Shown here piece by piece: positions 1-6,765 of a stretch of 13,564 bases of DNA. This stretch comes from Candidatus Spyradenecus faecavium (lineage in GTDB: Bacteria; Verrucomicrobiota; Kiritimatiellia; RFP12; DVOR01). The first letter of the stretch is position 1. Every line of letters starts with the position of its first letter. Made by a program: the position numbers and the translations under genes. The stretch is from assembly GCA_018713405.1 (NCBI GenBank), contig DVOR01000177.1, forward strand, positions 1-13,564. Reading direction: 5' to 3'. The notes under the pieces were generated by a model. It was not told the DNA's origin. It searched no databases and saw only the letters and a list, made by a program, of their open reading frames with translations.

Positions 1-2
1 TC

Positions 3-1169
3 ACCGACCTTGCCAAGATGCGCGGCAAGCCCGTGGTGATCCTCATCGACGAGTACGACGCGCCCGTGGGCCACGCGCTGGCCGACATCCCGCTCGCCAC
101 GGCCATCCGCGGTGAACTCTCCGACTTCTACATCCAGATCAAGGAGTGTGCCTCCGACGTCCGTTTCCTGATGATGACCGGTGTCACGCGTTTCACCCAG
201 CTCTCCGTCTTTTCGGCCCTCAACAACCTCAACGACCTGACGATGGACGCCCGCTACGCCACGCTCCTGGGCTACACCGAGGAGGAGCTGGACGCCAATT
301 TCGACGAGCACCTGCGTGCCCACGCACAGGTCATGGGCCTCTCCTACGACGCCTATCGCGCCCAACTCCGCTGGTGGTACAACGGCTACCGCTTTGCCCC
401 GGACACCGAGACGAAGGTCTACAACCCCGTCTCCATCGCCAAGACCCTCGGCCCGAAGCGTCCCCACTTCGCCCCCACGTGGTCGCGCACCGGCCGTTCC
501 TCCGCGCTGATCAACTACCTCACCATGCACGACCTCGACAGCCGCGACTACGACAACGTCCGCGGCGTCACCGAGAGCGCCCTGGACGTCTGCCGCCTCG
601 AGGCCCTCTCGCCCGTCTCCATGCTCTACCAGGGCGGCTACCTCACCATCAAGGACTGCGACGAAGGCCTCTTCACCCTCGGCGTCCCCAACGAGGAGGT
701 CCGCCTCGACCTCAATTCCCTCCTCCTCCAATACGCCACCAAGCAGGCCGACGACGACTACCGCGACGCCACCTGCTTCGCCCTGATGGAGGCGGACTTC
801 GACACCTTCTTCGCGCGTCTGCGTGCCCTTTACGCCCACCTCCCCTACGGCTCCACCGAGGCCAAGGTCCCCGAGGCCGCCTACCAGCGCATCCTCTACG
901 TCCTCCTCGCCTCCTGGCGCTTCTTCCGCGTCACCGCCGAGGACCGCCAAGCCCAAGGCCGCGCCGACCTCGTGGCCGAGTCTCGCCGCGCCGTCTACGT
1001 CTTCGAGCTCAAGATCAAAGGCACCGCGCAGGAGGCCCTCGCCCAAATCAAGGACCGCGGCTACGCCGAGCCCTATCGCGCCACGGGCAAACCCATCCAC
1101 CTCATCGGCTTGGCCTTCGACCCCTCCAACCACTCCCTCTCAGAGGCACTCGTTGAAGACCTCGCCTAA
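3..1169 (+). CDS. AAA-ATPase-like / PD-(D/E)XK nuclease family protein, 5'-truncated by window edge
   Basis: The reading frame is already open at base 3, so the N-terminus lies outside the window; 388 codons are visible. Counting from the ATG at 18, a Walker B-like strand ending in IDEYD sits at residues 10-14. The C-terminus carries a PD-(D/E)XK nuclease core: GRAD with D317, then a hydrophobic strand ending FELK with E330 and K332. This order matches the AAA-ATPase-like plus PDDEXK_9 proteins that occur as large paralogous families in many gut anaerobes. Full members have roughly 500-580 residues, so the P-loop and about 150 or more residues should lie upstream. The cellular role of the family is not established; ties to mobile elements or defence are speculation. 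No neighbour here is functionally linked. I am confident of the family and have no confident function. Confidence 0.85.
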   Translation, partial: TDLAKMRGKPVVILIDEYDAPVGHALADIPLATAIRGELSDFYIQIKECASDVRFLMMTGVTRFTQLSVFSALNNLNDLTMDARYATLLGYTEEELDANFDEHLRAHAQVMGLSYDAYRAQLRWWYNGYRFAPDTETKVYNPVSIAKTLGPKRPHFAPTWSRTGRSSALINYLTMHDLDSRDYDNVRGVTESALDVCRLEALSPVSMLYQGGYLTIKDCDEGLFTLGVPNEEVRLDLNSLLLQYATKQADDDYRDATCFALMEADFDTFFARLRALYAHLPYGSTEAKVPEAAYQRILYVLLASWRFFRVTAEDRQAQGRADLVAESRRAVYVFELKIKGTAQEALAQIKDRGYAEPYRATGKPIHLIGLAFDPSNHSLSEALVEDLA

Positions 1170-1194
1170 ATCCCCCGCCCACTGAGAGGCAAAA

Positions 1195-1228
1195 CCAAGC
1201 CTCCAAACTGCCAAACTCCCAAGCTTCC
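1195..1228 (+). repeat. 34-nt repeat built of four 8-nt CCAARCYT-like units (copy 1)
   Basis: The stretch reads as four consecutive octamers close to CCAARCYT followed by CC. It matches 29 of 34 positions of the copy at 3490-3523 and is related, in inverted orientation, to 3366-3399. It lies 25 bases after the stop codon of the preceding gene. No coding potential is apparent. Confidence 0.75.
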
Positions 1229-1245
1229 GAATCGGCCCCGACGAG

Positions 1246-1360
1246 GGGTCGATTCTGCATAAGTGCTGATGAATTTCTGAAACCCTTAAGGGTGTGCCTC
1301 GAAACCCTTAGGGTTCCGACCCAAAACCCTTAGGGTTTCGCCTCAGACCCTTTAGGGTTT
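1246..1360. repeat. Phased array of four CCCTTAAGGG-type palindromes with a conserved leading box (copy 1)
   Basis: The block opens with GGGTCG (1246-1251) and GCATAAGT (1257-1264). Four palindromes of the form AAACCCTT(A)AGGGTTT follow, centred near 1287.5, 1309, 1331 and 1352.5, so 21.5-22 bases apart, about two helical turns. A second block with the same leading box, the same number of palindromes and nearly the same spacing lies at 6806-6921. The geometry suggests same-face protein binding sites, but no cognate protein is identifiable here. It ends about 50 bases before the -35 of the candidate small RNA. Confidence 0.8.
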
Positions 1361-1408
1361 GGCGTGGGGGGACGGAGGGCATGGCGGCCATACCCGTATC
1401 GTTTTTTG

Positions 1409-1438
1409 TTGCCCAACCCCCATAGACTTTGCTAGAGT
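1409..1438 (+). promoter_or_regulatory. Promoter of candidate small RNA
   Basis: The -35 TTGCCC (1409-1414) and -10 TAGAGT (1433-1438) are separated by 18 bases, with TGC immediately before the -10 (extended -10). The 18 bases from TTTGC through AAGGGGC match the rph promoter at 16 positions. The expected start of transcription is near 1445. Confidence 0.6.
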
Positions 1439-1444
1439 AAGGGG

Positions 1445-1555
1445 CGTTCTCACAGGCGTGGGAAAAGACTCGCACCTGTGTAGGCGACGTCCCGTGTATC
1501 CCCAACATGCCGGGACGGCGGGCGACGAAGGGCCACCTTCGCGCCCGCTTTTTGT
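1445..1555 (+). ncRNA. Candidate three-hairpin small RNA of unknown family
   Basis: A promoter (1409-1438) and an intrinsic terminator (1518-1559) bracket about 110 bases without a convincing ORF. Hairpin 1 spans 1451-1480: arms CACAGG/CCTGTG, one C-A mismatch, a further five pairs including G-U wobbles, and an AAAAGA-type loop. Hairpin 2 spans 1488-1517: 7-bp arms CGTCCCG/CGGGACG with a possible inner TGT/ACA pairing. Hairpin 3 is the terminator and follows directly. I looked for SRP RNA (GGAA tetraloop with asymmetric loop), 6S RNA (one long rod with a central bubble) and tmRNA, and none fits. No protein gene follows on this strand before the tRNAs, so a riboswitch is unlikely. The identification rests on structure and signals only. 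Confidence 0.5.
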
Positions 1556-1559
1556 TTTT
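1518..1559 (+). terminator. Intrinsic terminator of candidate small RNA
   Basis: The stem pairs 1518-1531 with 1536-1548 (13 pairs and one bulged A) around a GCCA loop, followed by a T-rich tract TTTTTGTTTTT. Confidence 0.85.
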
Positions 1560-1724
1560 CCAGCCGGTCTCCGCCTTTCCCAGGGGTGTCTTTTTGCCCC
1601 GTAAAAACGGCGCGTCTGGCATCCGAGGGGTGCGCGGGAGGCCTTTGTTGGGTTTTTGTGAGGATTTCGTCTGTTGCAACGGCAATGTGTTATTGAAAGT
1701 CTGCAAAAAAGTTGAAAAAAGTGC
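1560..1724. other. Gene-free spacer between small RNA terminator and tRNA promoter
   Basis: No ORF with family resemblance is visible. It contains one modest hairpin near 1619-1636 (GCATCC/GGGTGC arms) and becomes AT-richer toward the tRNA promoter. Longer open frames crossing it on either strand run into the tRNAs or the small RNA and are not credible. Confidence 0.5.
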
Positions 1725-1753
1725 TTGCGCGGGAGGGGGGGCTTTGGTATCTT
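1725..1753 (+). promoter_or_regulatory. Promoter of the tRNA-Arg / tRNA-fMet unit
   Basis: The -35 TTGCGC (1725-1730) and -10 TATCTT (1748-1753) have a 17-base spacer, with TGG directly before the -10. The ATGTCC(T/C)GTTTT stretch just downstream recurs in front of tRNA-Gln at the same place relative to the -10, supporting both assignments. Confidence 0.75.
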
Positions 1754-1767
1754 ATGTCCTGTTTTCA

Positions 1768-1844
1768 GCGCCTTTAGCTCAATTGGATAGAGCATCTGAC
1801 TACGGATCAGAAGGTTGGAGGTTCAAATCCTCCAAGGCGCGCCA
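1768..1844 (+). tRNA. tRNA-Arg (anticodon ACG), CCA encoded
   Basis: The 7-bp acceptor stem pairs GCGCCTT (1768-1774) with AAGGCGC (1834-1840), the discriminator is G1841 and CCA is encoded at 1842-1844. The anticodon stem TCTGA/TCAGA (1795-1799/1807-1811) encloses the loop with ACG at 1802-1804. The T stem GGAGG/CCTCC flanks a TTCAAAT loop. ACG would normally be deaminated to ICG by TadA to read CGU, CGC and CGA. It is co-transcribed with the initiator tRNA 7 bases downstream. Confidence 0.97.
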
Positions 1845-1851
1845 TCCTGAA

Positions 1852-1928
<77 letters not shown>

Positions 1929-1938
1929 ATTTCCAAGG

Positions 1939-1966
1939 GCCTCGGCATTGCCGAGGCTTTTTGTTT
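1939..1966 (+). terminator. Intrinsic terminator after tRNA-fMet
   Basis: The 8-bp stem GCCTCGGC/GCCGAGGC (1939-1946/1950-1957) has an ATT loop and is followed by TTTTTGTTTT. It ends the two-tRNA transcript and lies just beyond the 3' end of the convergent radical SAM gene. Confidence 0.9.
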
Positions 1967-1994
1967 TGCCGTTTTGGGGAGAATCGCCGGTGCG

Positions 1995-3356
1995 TCAGCG
2001 GAAGTCGCGGAGGTGGGAGAGGAGGGCGGCGGCGGATTTGAGGAGGTGGGCGGGGTTGGCCAGGGCGCGGGCGGCGGCGTGGAGGAGGGGGCGCGGCTGG
2101 AGGTGCGCACGGTAGGCCTGGCTGACGAGGGCGTTGATCTGGGCGTGGGAAAGGGGGCAGCGCATGACGGGGGCGCGCATGTCGTAGGCGTCCCAGTCCT
2201 CGGTGAGGAGGTCGCCGGCGGCGCGGAGGTCGCGGAAGAGCGGCGTCCCGGGGTAGGGGACGAGCCAGGTGGCCTGGAGGGTGTGGGCGTGGCCGCGGCG
2301 GAGGAGCTCGCGGCCGAGGGCGACGGTGCGGCGGGCGTCCTCGAGGGTTTCCCAGGGATAGCCGAGCATGAGGGTGAGGTGGACGTGGAGCCCGGCCTGG
2401 GCGGCGTCGCGGGCGCCTTGGCGGATCTGCCCCACGTCGATGCCTTTGTTCAGGCGGTCGAGGGTGGCCTGGTTGGCGGATTCGAGGCCGAAGAGGACCA
2501 TGCGGTAACCCGCGCGGCGCATGAGGCGGTAGTCCTCCAGGCGGAGCGTGCCGAAACGCTGGTTGCAGTCCAGGCGGAGGCGCCGGGCGTAGCCGCGCGA
2601 GAGGAGGCCCTCGCAGAAGGCGCGGAGCCAGTCGCCGACGGGCTGGCTGCCGGCGTCGTCCATGATCTCTCGGGCGCCGAGGTCGAGCAGGCCGCTGATC
2701 TCGTCGAGGACGTGCGCCACGGGGCGGGTGCGGCAGGTGGGGTAGAGCGCGGCCCAGGAGCAGAAGGCGCAGCGGGCGTACCAGCAGTCGCGGGCGGACA
2801 TGAGGTAGGCGCCGGGGGTGCGCAGGAAGTTGCCGTTGCGCGTGGCGTAGTCGCGCCAGCGGGTGAGGGCGCGGTCGATCTGCGGGAGGGCGGCGAGGTC
2901 GACGGGGACGTCGCGGCCCTCGGCCCAGGAGAGGAGGGCGAAGTCGTAGTCCCCGCCCATGAGGGCGGCGTCGACGGGGGCGTTGCGGCGGGTCTCCTCG
3001 GGGAATGCGGTGACGTGGTCGCCGGCGATGAGGGCCTGGCAGCGGGGCAGGCGGCGCTTGAGCTCGCGGACCCAGGCCCAGTGGAACTTGACGACGGGGG
3101 TCTTGGTCTCGAGGAAGACGGCGTCGGGGCCCCAAGCCTCGAGTTCGCGCCAGCAGGCCTCGGGCGTCAGGCCGCGGGCGATGCCGTCGAGCCAGAGCAC
3201 GTCGTGGCCGTGGGCGCGCAGGAGGGTGGCGGCGGAGGCGGGGACGACGGGGTAGATGGCCGTGGGGCGGTGGAACCACTGGAACTGCCGGTTTTGGCTG
3301 AGCAGCGGCGTGCCTTTGGGCGAGGGGATCGGCGGATAGCAGATGGCGATGCGCAT
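1995..3356 (-). CDS. B12-binding-type radical SAM protein (453 aa)
   Basis: The N-terminal half (residues 1-150) resembles the cobalamin-binding Rossmann domain found before many radical SAM cores, with PVVPASAATLLRAHGHDV near 36-53. The cluster-binding cysteines are C191, C196 and C199, in DCWYARCAFCSW. The spacing is CX4CX2C rather than the usual CX3CX2C. FGLESANQATLDRLNKG (289-305) and GYPWE (332-336) are typical downstream core motifs. The substrate is unknown; many relatives act in methylation or ring chemistry of lipids, cofactors or natural products. I chose the ATG at 3356: the open frame extends 51 codons upstream, but only through a repeat spacer. No clear Shine-Dalgarno site precedes this ATG. 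It lies 171 bases downstream of manB and may be read from the same operon. Family confident, function unknown. Confidence 0.85.
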   Translation of the reverse strand: MRIAICYPPIPSPKGTPLLSQNRQFQWFHRPTAIYPVVPASAATLLRAHGHDVLWLDGIARGLTPEACWRELEAWGPDAVFLETKTPVVKFHWAWVRELKRRLPRCQALIAGDHVTAFPEETRRNAPVDAALMGGDYDFALLSWAEGRDVPVDLAALPQIDRALTRWRDYATRNGNFLRTPGAYLMSARDCWYARCAFCSWAALYPTCRTRPVAHVLDEISGLLDLGAREIMDDAGSQPVGDWLRAFCEGLLSRGYARRLRLDCNQRFGTLRLEDYRLMRRAGYRMVLFGLESANQATLDRLNKGIDVGQIRQGARDAAQAGLHVHLTLMLGYPWETLEDARRTVALGRELLRRGHAHTLQATWLVPYPGTPLFRDLRAAGDLLTEDWDAYDMRAPVMRCPLSHAQINALVSQAYRAHLQPRPLLHAAARALANPAHLLKSAAALLSHLRDFR

Positions 3357-3365
3357 GGGGTGGAG

Positions 3366-3523
3366 GGAAGTTTGGAGGCTTGGAGGTTTGGAGGCTTGGC
3401 AATCCCCGTCACCGCCCCTGCGGGGCAGGCGGGGCCGACGGTGCGGTGGCGCGGCGGCTTGCCCTTGGTTGTCGCCCCGCAGGGGCGCGCCAAGCCTCCA
3501 AGCCTCCAACCTTCCAAGCTTCC
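3366..3523. repeat. Nested inverted-repeat spacer element
   Basis: The outer arms 3366-3399 and 3490-3523 are inverted copies, 34 bases each and identical at 30 positions, both built of the CCAARCYT octamer also seen at 1195-1228. The inner arms 3413-3426 and 3474-3487 are perfect 14-base inverted copies, each also a small hairpin by itself. The whole fills the gap between manB and the radical SAM gene and has no gene of its own. It could be a REP/MITE-like element or a large transcribed hairpin. Confidence 0.75.
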
Positions 3524-3550
3524 CCGCTCAGCCGTTCACGGCTGAGCGGG
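3523..3550 (-). other. Perfect 12-bp inverted repeat overlapping the manB stop codon
   Basis: CCCGCTCAGCCG and its exact complement flank a 4-base loop. The manB TGA (3528-3530) lies inside one arm. No T-tract follows on the minus strand, so it is not a standard intrinsic terminator; it may stabilise an mRNA 3' end or attenuate entry into the radical SAM gene. Confidence 0.65.
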
Positions 3551-4880
3551 CGGCGGCGAGGAGGCGCTCGAGGGCGGGCTGGGTCTTGGCCTCGGCGGCG
3601 ATGCGCAGGAGAGGCTCGGTGTTGGAGGGGCGGACGCCCAGCCAGGCATCGGCCCAGTCCAAGCGGACGCCGTCGTAGTCGATGCGGCGCTCGGGCGGGC
3701 CCATGAGGGCTGTGACGGCGGCCTCGACGCGGGCGACGGCGGCGGAGCGGTCGGCGACGTCGGGGATGTTGACCTCGCCGGAGGAGACGTAGCGGCCGAC
3801 GATGGGGCCGATGAGGTCGCGCAGGGTGCGGCCCTCGCGCTTGGCGCGGGCCAGGACGCCGAGGACGATGAGGGCGGCGTAGAGGCCGCTGTCGCTCCAG
3901 TGGAAGTCGCGGAAGTAGTAGTGGCCGGCGACCTCGCCGCCGCAGAGGCCGTTGAGGTCGCGGAGGGCGGTCTTGGCGAAGGCGGCGCCGACCTTGACCA
4001 TGTGGGGCTCGAAGCCGCGCTCGCGGAGGGCCTCGATGACGCCGCGGGAGGTGCGGACGTCGTGCACGACGGCGTTGGAGGCGTCGGGGCAGCGGGCGCG
4101 GAGCTCCTCGGCGATGAGGGGGATGAAGGCGTCCGGCGGGATGAAGGCGCCCTCGGCGTCGACGAAGCAGACGCGGTCGCCGTCGCCGTCGAAGAGGAGG
4201 CCGACGTCGGCGCGGTGGGCCTGGACGGAGCGGCGCAGCTGTGCGCGGTTGGCCTCCTTGAGCGGGTCGGGGCCGTGGCACGCGAAGCGCCCCGAGCAGC
4301 CCGCGTTCAGCGCCTCGCGGGCCTCCGGGAGGAGGGCCTTGCCGATGAGGCCGGTGGCGCCGTCGGAGAAGTCGACGGAGAAGTCGAGGCCGGAGAGATC
4401 GGGCTTGCGCGCGGCCATCCAGGCGACGTAGGCCTCGGTGAAGGCGCGTTCGCGCCGCGTGCCGGGGAACGCCGCCGGCGGGGGGAGCGCCCCGCCCTCG
4501 AGCAACGCCTCGACCTCGCGGAGGCCCTGCTCGTAGCCACAGGGGCGGGCGTCGGAGCGGCAGACCTTGAAGCCGTTGTACTCCGGCGGGTTGTGCGAGG
4601 CCGTCACCATCACGGAGGCGTCGTAGCCGCCCTCGGCGTTGGCGAAGTAGCACATCGGGGTGGTGCAACGCCCCATGTCGTCCACGTCGGCGCCGGCCTC
4701 AAGCAGGCCCCGGATGAGGGCCTCGGCCAACGCGGGGGAGGAGGCGCGGACGTCGCGCCCGACGACGACGCGCTTGGCGCGGAGCACCGTGGGCAGGCAC
4801 CGGCCGATTCGGTAGGCCAGCTCGTCGGTGAGATCCTGCCCGTAGACGCCGCGGATGTCGTAGGCTTTGAAGGCTTTCAT
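3528..4880 (-). CDS. manB: Phosphomannomutase/phosphoglucomutase (450 aa)
   Basis: This alpha-D-phosphohexomutase interconverts hexose 6-phosphate and 1-phosphate (mannose and/or glucose), feeding nucleotide-sugar synthesis for envelope polysaccharides in the cytosol. It starts MKAFKAYDIRG, as bacterial ManB proteins do. The catalytic loop TASHNP holds the phospho-Ser S95, the Mg loop is DGDGDR (231-236), the sugar-binding loop GEVAGHYYFRDF lies at 315-326, and the phosphate-binding RPSNTEP at 417-423. All four domains are present and the length is normal. A good GAGGAG ribosome site lies 6 bases before the ATG and overlaps the end of rlmI, 10 bases upstream, so the genes are probably translated from one mRNA. 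Mannose versus glucose preference cannot be decided from motifs; the GEVAGH loop (commonly GEMSGH) is a mild variant. Confidence 0.93.
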   Translation of the reverse strand: MKAFKAYDIRGVYGQDLTDELAYRIGRCLPTVLRAKRVVVGRDVRASSPALAEALIRGLLEAGADVDDMGRCTTPMCYFANAEGGYDASVMVTASHNPPEYNGFKVCRSDARPCGYEQGLREVEALLEGGALPPPAAFPGTRRERAFTEAYVAWMAARKPDLSGLDFSVDFSDGATGLIGKALLPEAREALNAGCSGRFACHGPDPLKEANRAQLRRSVQAHRADVGLLFDGDGDRVCFVDAEGAFIPPDAFIPLIAEELRARCPDASNAVVHDVRTSRGVIEALRERGFEPHMVKVGAAFAKTALRDLNGLCGGEVAGHYYFRDFHWSDSGLYAALIVLGVLARAKREGRTLRDLIGPIVGRYVSSGEVNIPDVADRSAAVARVEAAVTALMGPPERRIDYDGVRLDWADAWLGVRPSNTEPLLRIAAEAKTQPALERLLAAARSAVNG

Positions 4881-4890
4881 GGCGGACTCC

Positions 4891-6069
4891 TCATTCGACG
4901 TGGCAGAGCAGCCCCTTGAGGTAGAGCCCCTCGGGGAAGGTCAGCGCCTCGACGTGGTCGGGGGCCTGGCGGAGCTCGCGCAGGATGCGGACGTTGCGGC
5001 CCGCGTCGCGCGCGGCCTCGGCCACGACCATGCGGAAGGTGGCCGCGTCGATCGCGCCGGAGCAGGAGAAGGTGGCGAGCAGGCCGCCGGGGGCGAGGAG
5101 CTTCAGCCCCAGCAGGTTGATGTCCTTGTAGCCGCGCAGGGCCTTCTCGGCGAGCTTGCGGGTGTCGGCGAACTTCGGCGGGTCCAGCACCACGAGGTCG
5201 AAGTCGCGCGCGCGGTCGCGGAAGCCGCGCAGCTCCTGGAAGACGTTGCCCTGGATGAACTCGGCCTCGGGCAGGCCGTTGAGGGCCGTGTTGCGGCGGG
5301 CCTGCGCCAGCGCGGGGGCGGAGAGGTCGACGTGCGTGACGGCCTCGGCGCCGGCGGACTGCGCGGCCACGCCGAAGCCCCCCGTGTAGCAGAAGGTGTT
5401 GAGGACGCGGCGGCCCTTCGCGGCCTCGGCCACCAGGCGGCGGTTCTCGCGCTGGTCCAGGTAGAACCCCGTCTTGTGGCCCTCTCGGACGTCGACCTCG
5501 AAGCGGACGGGCCCCTCGTGGATGACGATGCGCTCGGGCGGCTCGGCGCCGGCGAGCAGGCCGCGTGCGGGTTCGAGTCCCTCATGCTTGCGCGCGTCGA
5601 CGTCGCTGCGCTCGTAGAAGGAGGCCGCGCCGGTGAGGGCGAGGAGCGCCTCGACGATCTCGGCCTTGTGGCGCTCGGCGCCGACGGTGGCGAACTGGCC
5701 GACCAGGACGTCGCCGTAGCGGTCGACGGTCACGCCCGGCAGGCCGTCGGCCTCGGCGTTGACCAGGCGCAGGGCGTCGGTGTCGAACCGCTCGGCCATG
5801 CCCGCGCGCACGGCCAGGGCCGCGGCGAGGCGCGCGTGGAGGAAGTCGGCGTCGACCGCACCCTCGTCGAAGCGCCAGAGGCGGATTTGGATCTGCGAGG
5901 CGGGCGACCAGGCGCCCACGCCCAGCGGCGCGCCATCGGCGTCCGTCACGAGCACGTCCTCGCCCGGCTCGGGCTCGCGCGAGAGGGAGCCGATGGCGCC
6001 GGAGAAGATCCAGGGGTGGTGGCGGCGGGTGGCCTTGTCGCGGCCCGGACGGAGACGGACGATCTTCAT
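4891..6069 (-). CDS. rlmI: 23S rRNA (cytosine-C5) methyltransferase, RlmI-like (392 aa)
   Basis: This SAM-dependent methyltransferase probably makes m5C at E. coli position 1962 of 23S rRNA. An N-terminal PUA-like RNA-binding domain (about 1-70, with HPWIFSGAI) is followed by a linking region and a class I methyltransferase fold. That fold shows the SAM loop LNTFCYTGGFG (223-233), the acidic ribose contact VDLS (247-250), DPPKF (296-300) and FSCSG (334-338) with the presumed catalytic C336. The length fits the RlmI/RlmK_C-type family. The start codon overlaps the rph stop as ATGA, and GGGAGGG lies a few bases upstream inside rph, so translation is likely coupled. Strong family call; the exact target base is inferred from the family. 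Confidence 0.92.
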   Translation of the reverse strand: MKIVRLRPGRDKATRRHHPWIFSGAIGSLSREPEPGEDVLVTDADGAPLGVGAWSPASQIQIRLWRFDEGAVDADFLHARLAAALAVRAGMAERFDTDALRLVNAEADGLPGVTVDRYGDVLVGQFATVGAERHKAEIVEALLALTGAASFYERSDVDARKHEGLEPARGLLAGAEPPERIVIHEGPVRFEVDVREGHKTGFYLDQRENRRLVAEAAKGRRVLNTFCYTGGFGVAAQSAGAEAVTHVDLSAPALAQARRNTALNGLPEAEFIQGNVFQELRGFRDRARDFDLVVLDPPKFADTRKLAEKALRGYKDINLLGLKLLAPGGLLATFSCSGAIDAATFRMVVAEAARDAGRNVRILRELRQAPDHVEALTFPEGLYLKGLLCHVE

Positions 6070-6758
6070 GCGTCCCTCCCCAGGGCCTGCGCCTGCGCCC
6101 GGAAGAGCGCGGCGCAACCCTCCTTGGCCAGGGCGCGCAGGGCGTCCAGCTGGTCGTCGGTGAAGGGCTCGTGCTCGGCCGTGCCCTGCAGCTCCACGAA
6201 GCGGCCGTCGGAGGTCATGACGACGTTGAGGTCGACGTCCGCCGTGGAATCGTGCGCGTAGTCCAGGTCGAGGGTCGGCACGCCCGCGCAGACGCCCACG
6301 CTGATGGCCGCCACGCGGCGCAGGAGCGGGCTCTCGGCCAGCGCGCCGGAGGCGAGGAGCGAGGCGACCGCGTCCTCCAGCGCCACCATGCCGCCGGTGA
6401 TGGAGGCGCAACGCGTGCCGCCGTCGGCCTGGAGCACGTCGCAGTCGACGGTGATGGTGCGCTCGCCCAGCTTCGCCAGGTCGACGCTCGCGCGCAGGGC
6501 GCGGCCGATGAGGCGGCCGATCTCCACGCCGCGGCCGTCCTGCCGCAGCTTCTTGATGTCGCGCTCCTTGCGCGTGAGGGTGGAGGAGGGGAGCATCGCG
6601 TACTCCGCCGTGACCCAGCCGCGGCCGGAGCCCTTGAGGAAGGGCGGCACCTTCTCCTCCACGCACGCGGTGCAGAGCACCCACGTGTCCCCTTGCTTGA
6701 TGAGCACGGACCCTGCCGCGTGCTTCGTGAACTGCCTGATGATCTCGACGTTTCTCAT
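6066..6758 (-). CDS. rph: Ribonuclease PH (230 aa, short N-terminus)
   Basis: This phosphorolytic 3'-5' exoribonuclease trims tRNA 3' ends and works as a hexamer of the RNase PH fold. The protein aligns almost without gaps to E. coli RNase PH: TKHAAGSVLI near 11-20, the phosphate-site residue R76 (R86 in E. coli), LQADGGTRCASITGG with T115 and R116, then VDLNVVMT and ELQGTAE. It begins at the residue equivalent to E. coli 11, so the usual RPxGR start is missing. An upstream in-frame extension exists but shows no similarity to that segment and contains the -10 box. The ATG at 6758 lies 7 bases after that -10, so the message is probably leaderless. It is first gene of rph-rlmI-manB. Confidence 0.95.
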   Translation of the reverse strand: MRNVEIIRQFTKHAAGSVLIKQGDTWVLCTACVEEKVPPFLKGSGRGWVTAEYAMLPSSTLTRKERDIKKLRQDGRGVEIGRLIGRALRASVDLAKLGERTITVDCDVLQADGGTRCASITGGMVALEDAVASLLASGALAESPLLRRVAAISVGVCAGVPTLDLDYAHDSTADVDLNVVMTSDGRFVELQGTAEHEPFTDDQLDALRALAKEGCAALFRAQAQALGRDA

Positions 6759-6765
6759 GCCCCTT

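Noticed and set aside
1..1169. Defence system around the PD-(D/E)XK protein
   Set aside because: Only a lone truncated family member is visible; there is no methyltransferase, reverse transcriptase, TIR or other defence partner in the window.
1246..1360. Telomere-like TTTAGGG/AAACCCT repeats suggesting eukaryotic DNA
   Set aside because: Units are palindromic and about 22 bases apart rather than tandem heptamers, and the genes, tRNAs and terminators are bacterial.
3357..3509. N-terminal extension of the radical SAM protein by 51 codons
   Set aside because: The codons lie in the inverted-repeat spacer, and the domain starts at the ATG at 3356.
1974..3545. Long plus-strand open frame (523 codons) opposite the radical SAM gene
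   Set aside because: It is a GC-rich shadow: composition is dominated by G, A, V and E with no domain, and the opposite strand has the cysteine motif and core signatures.
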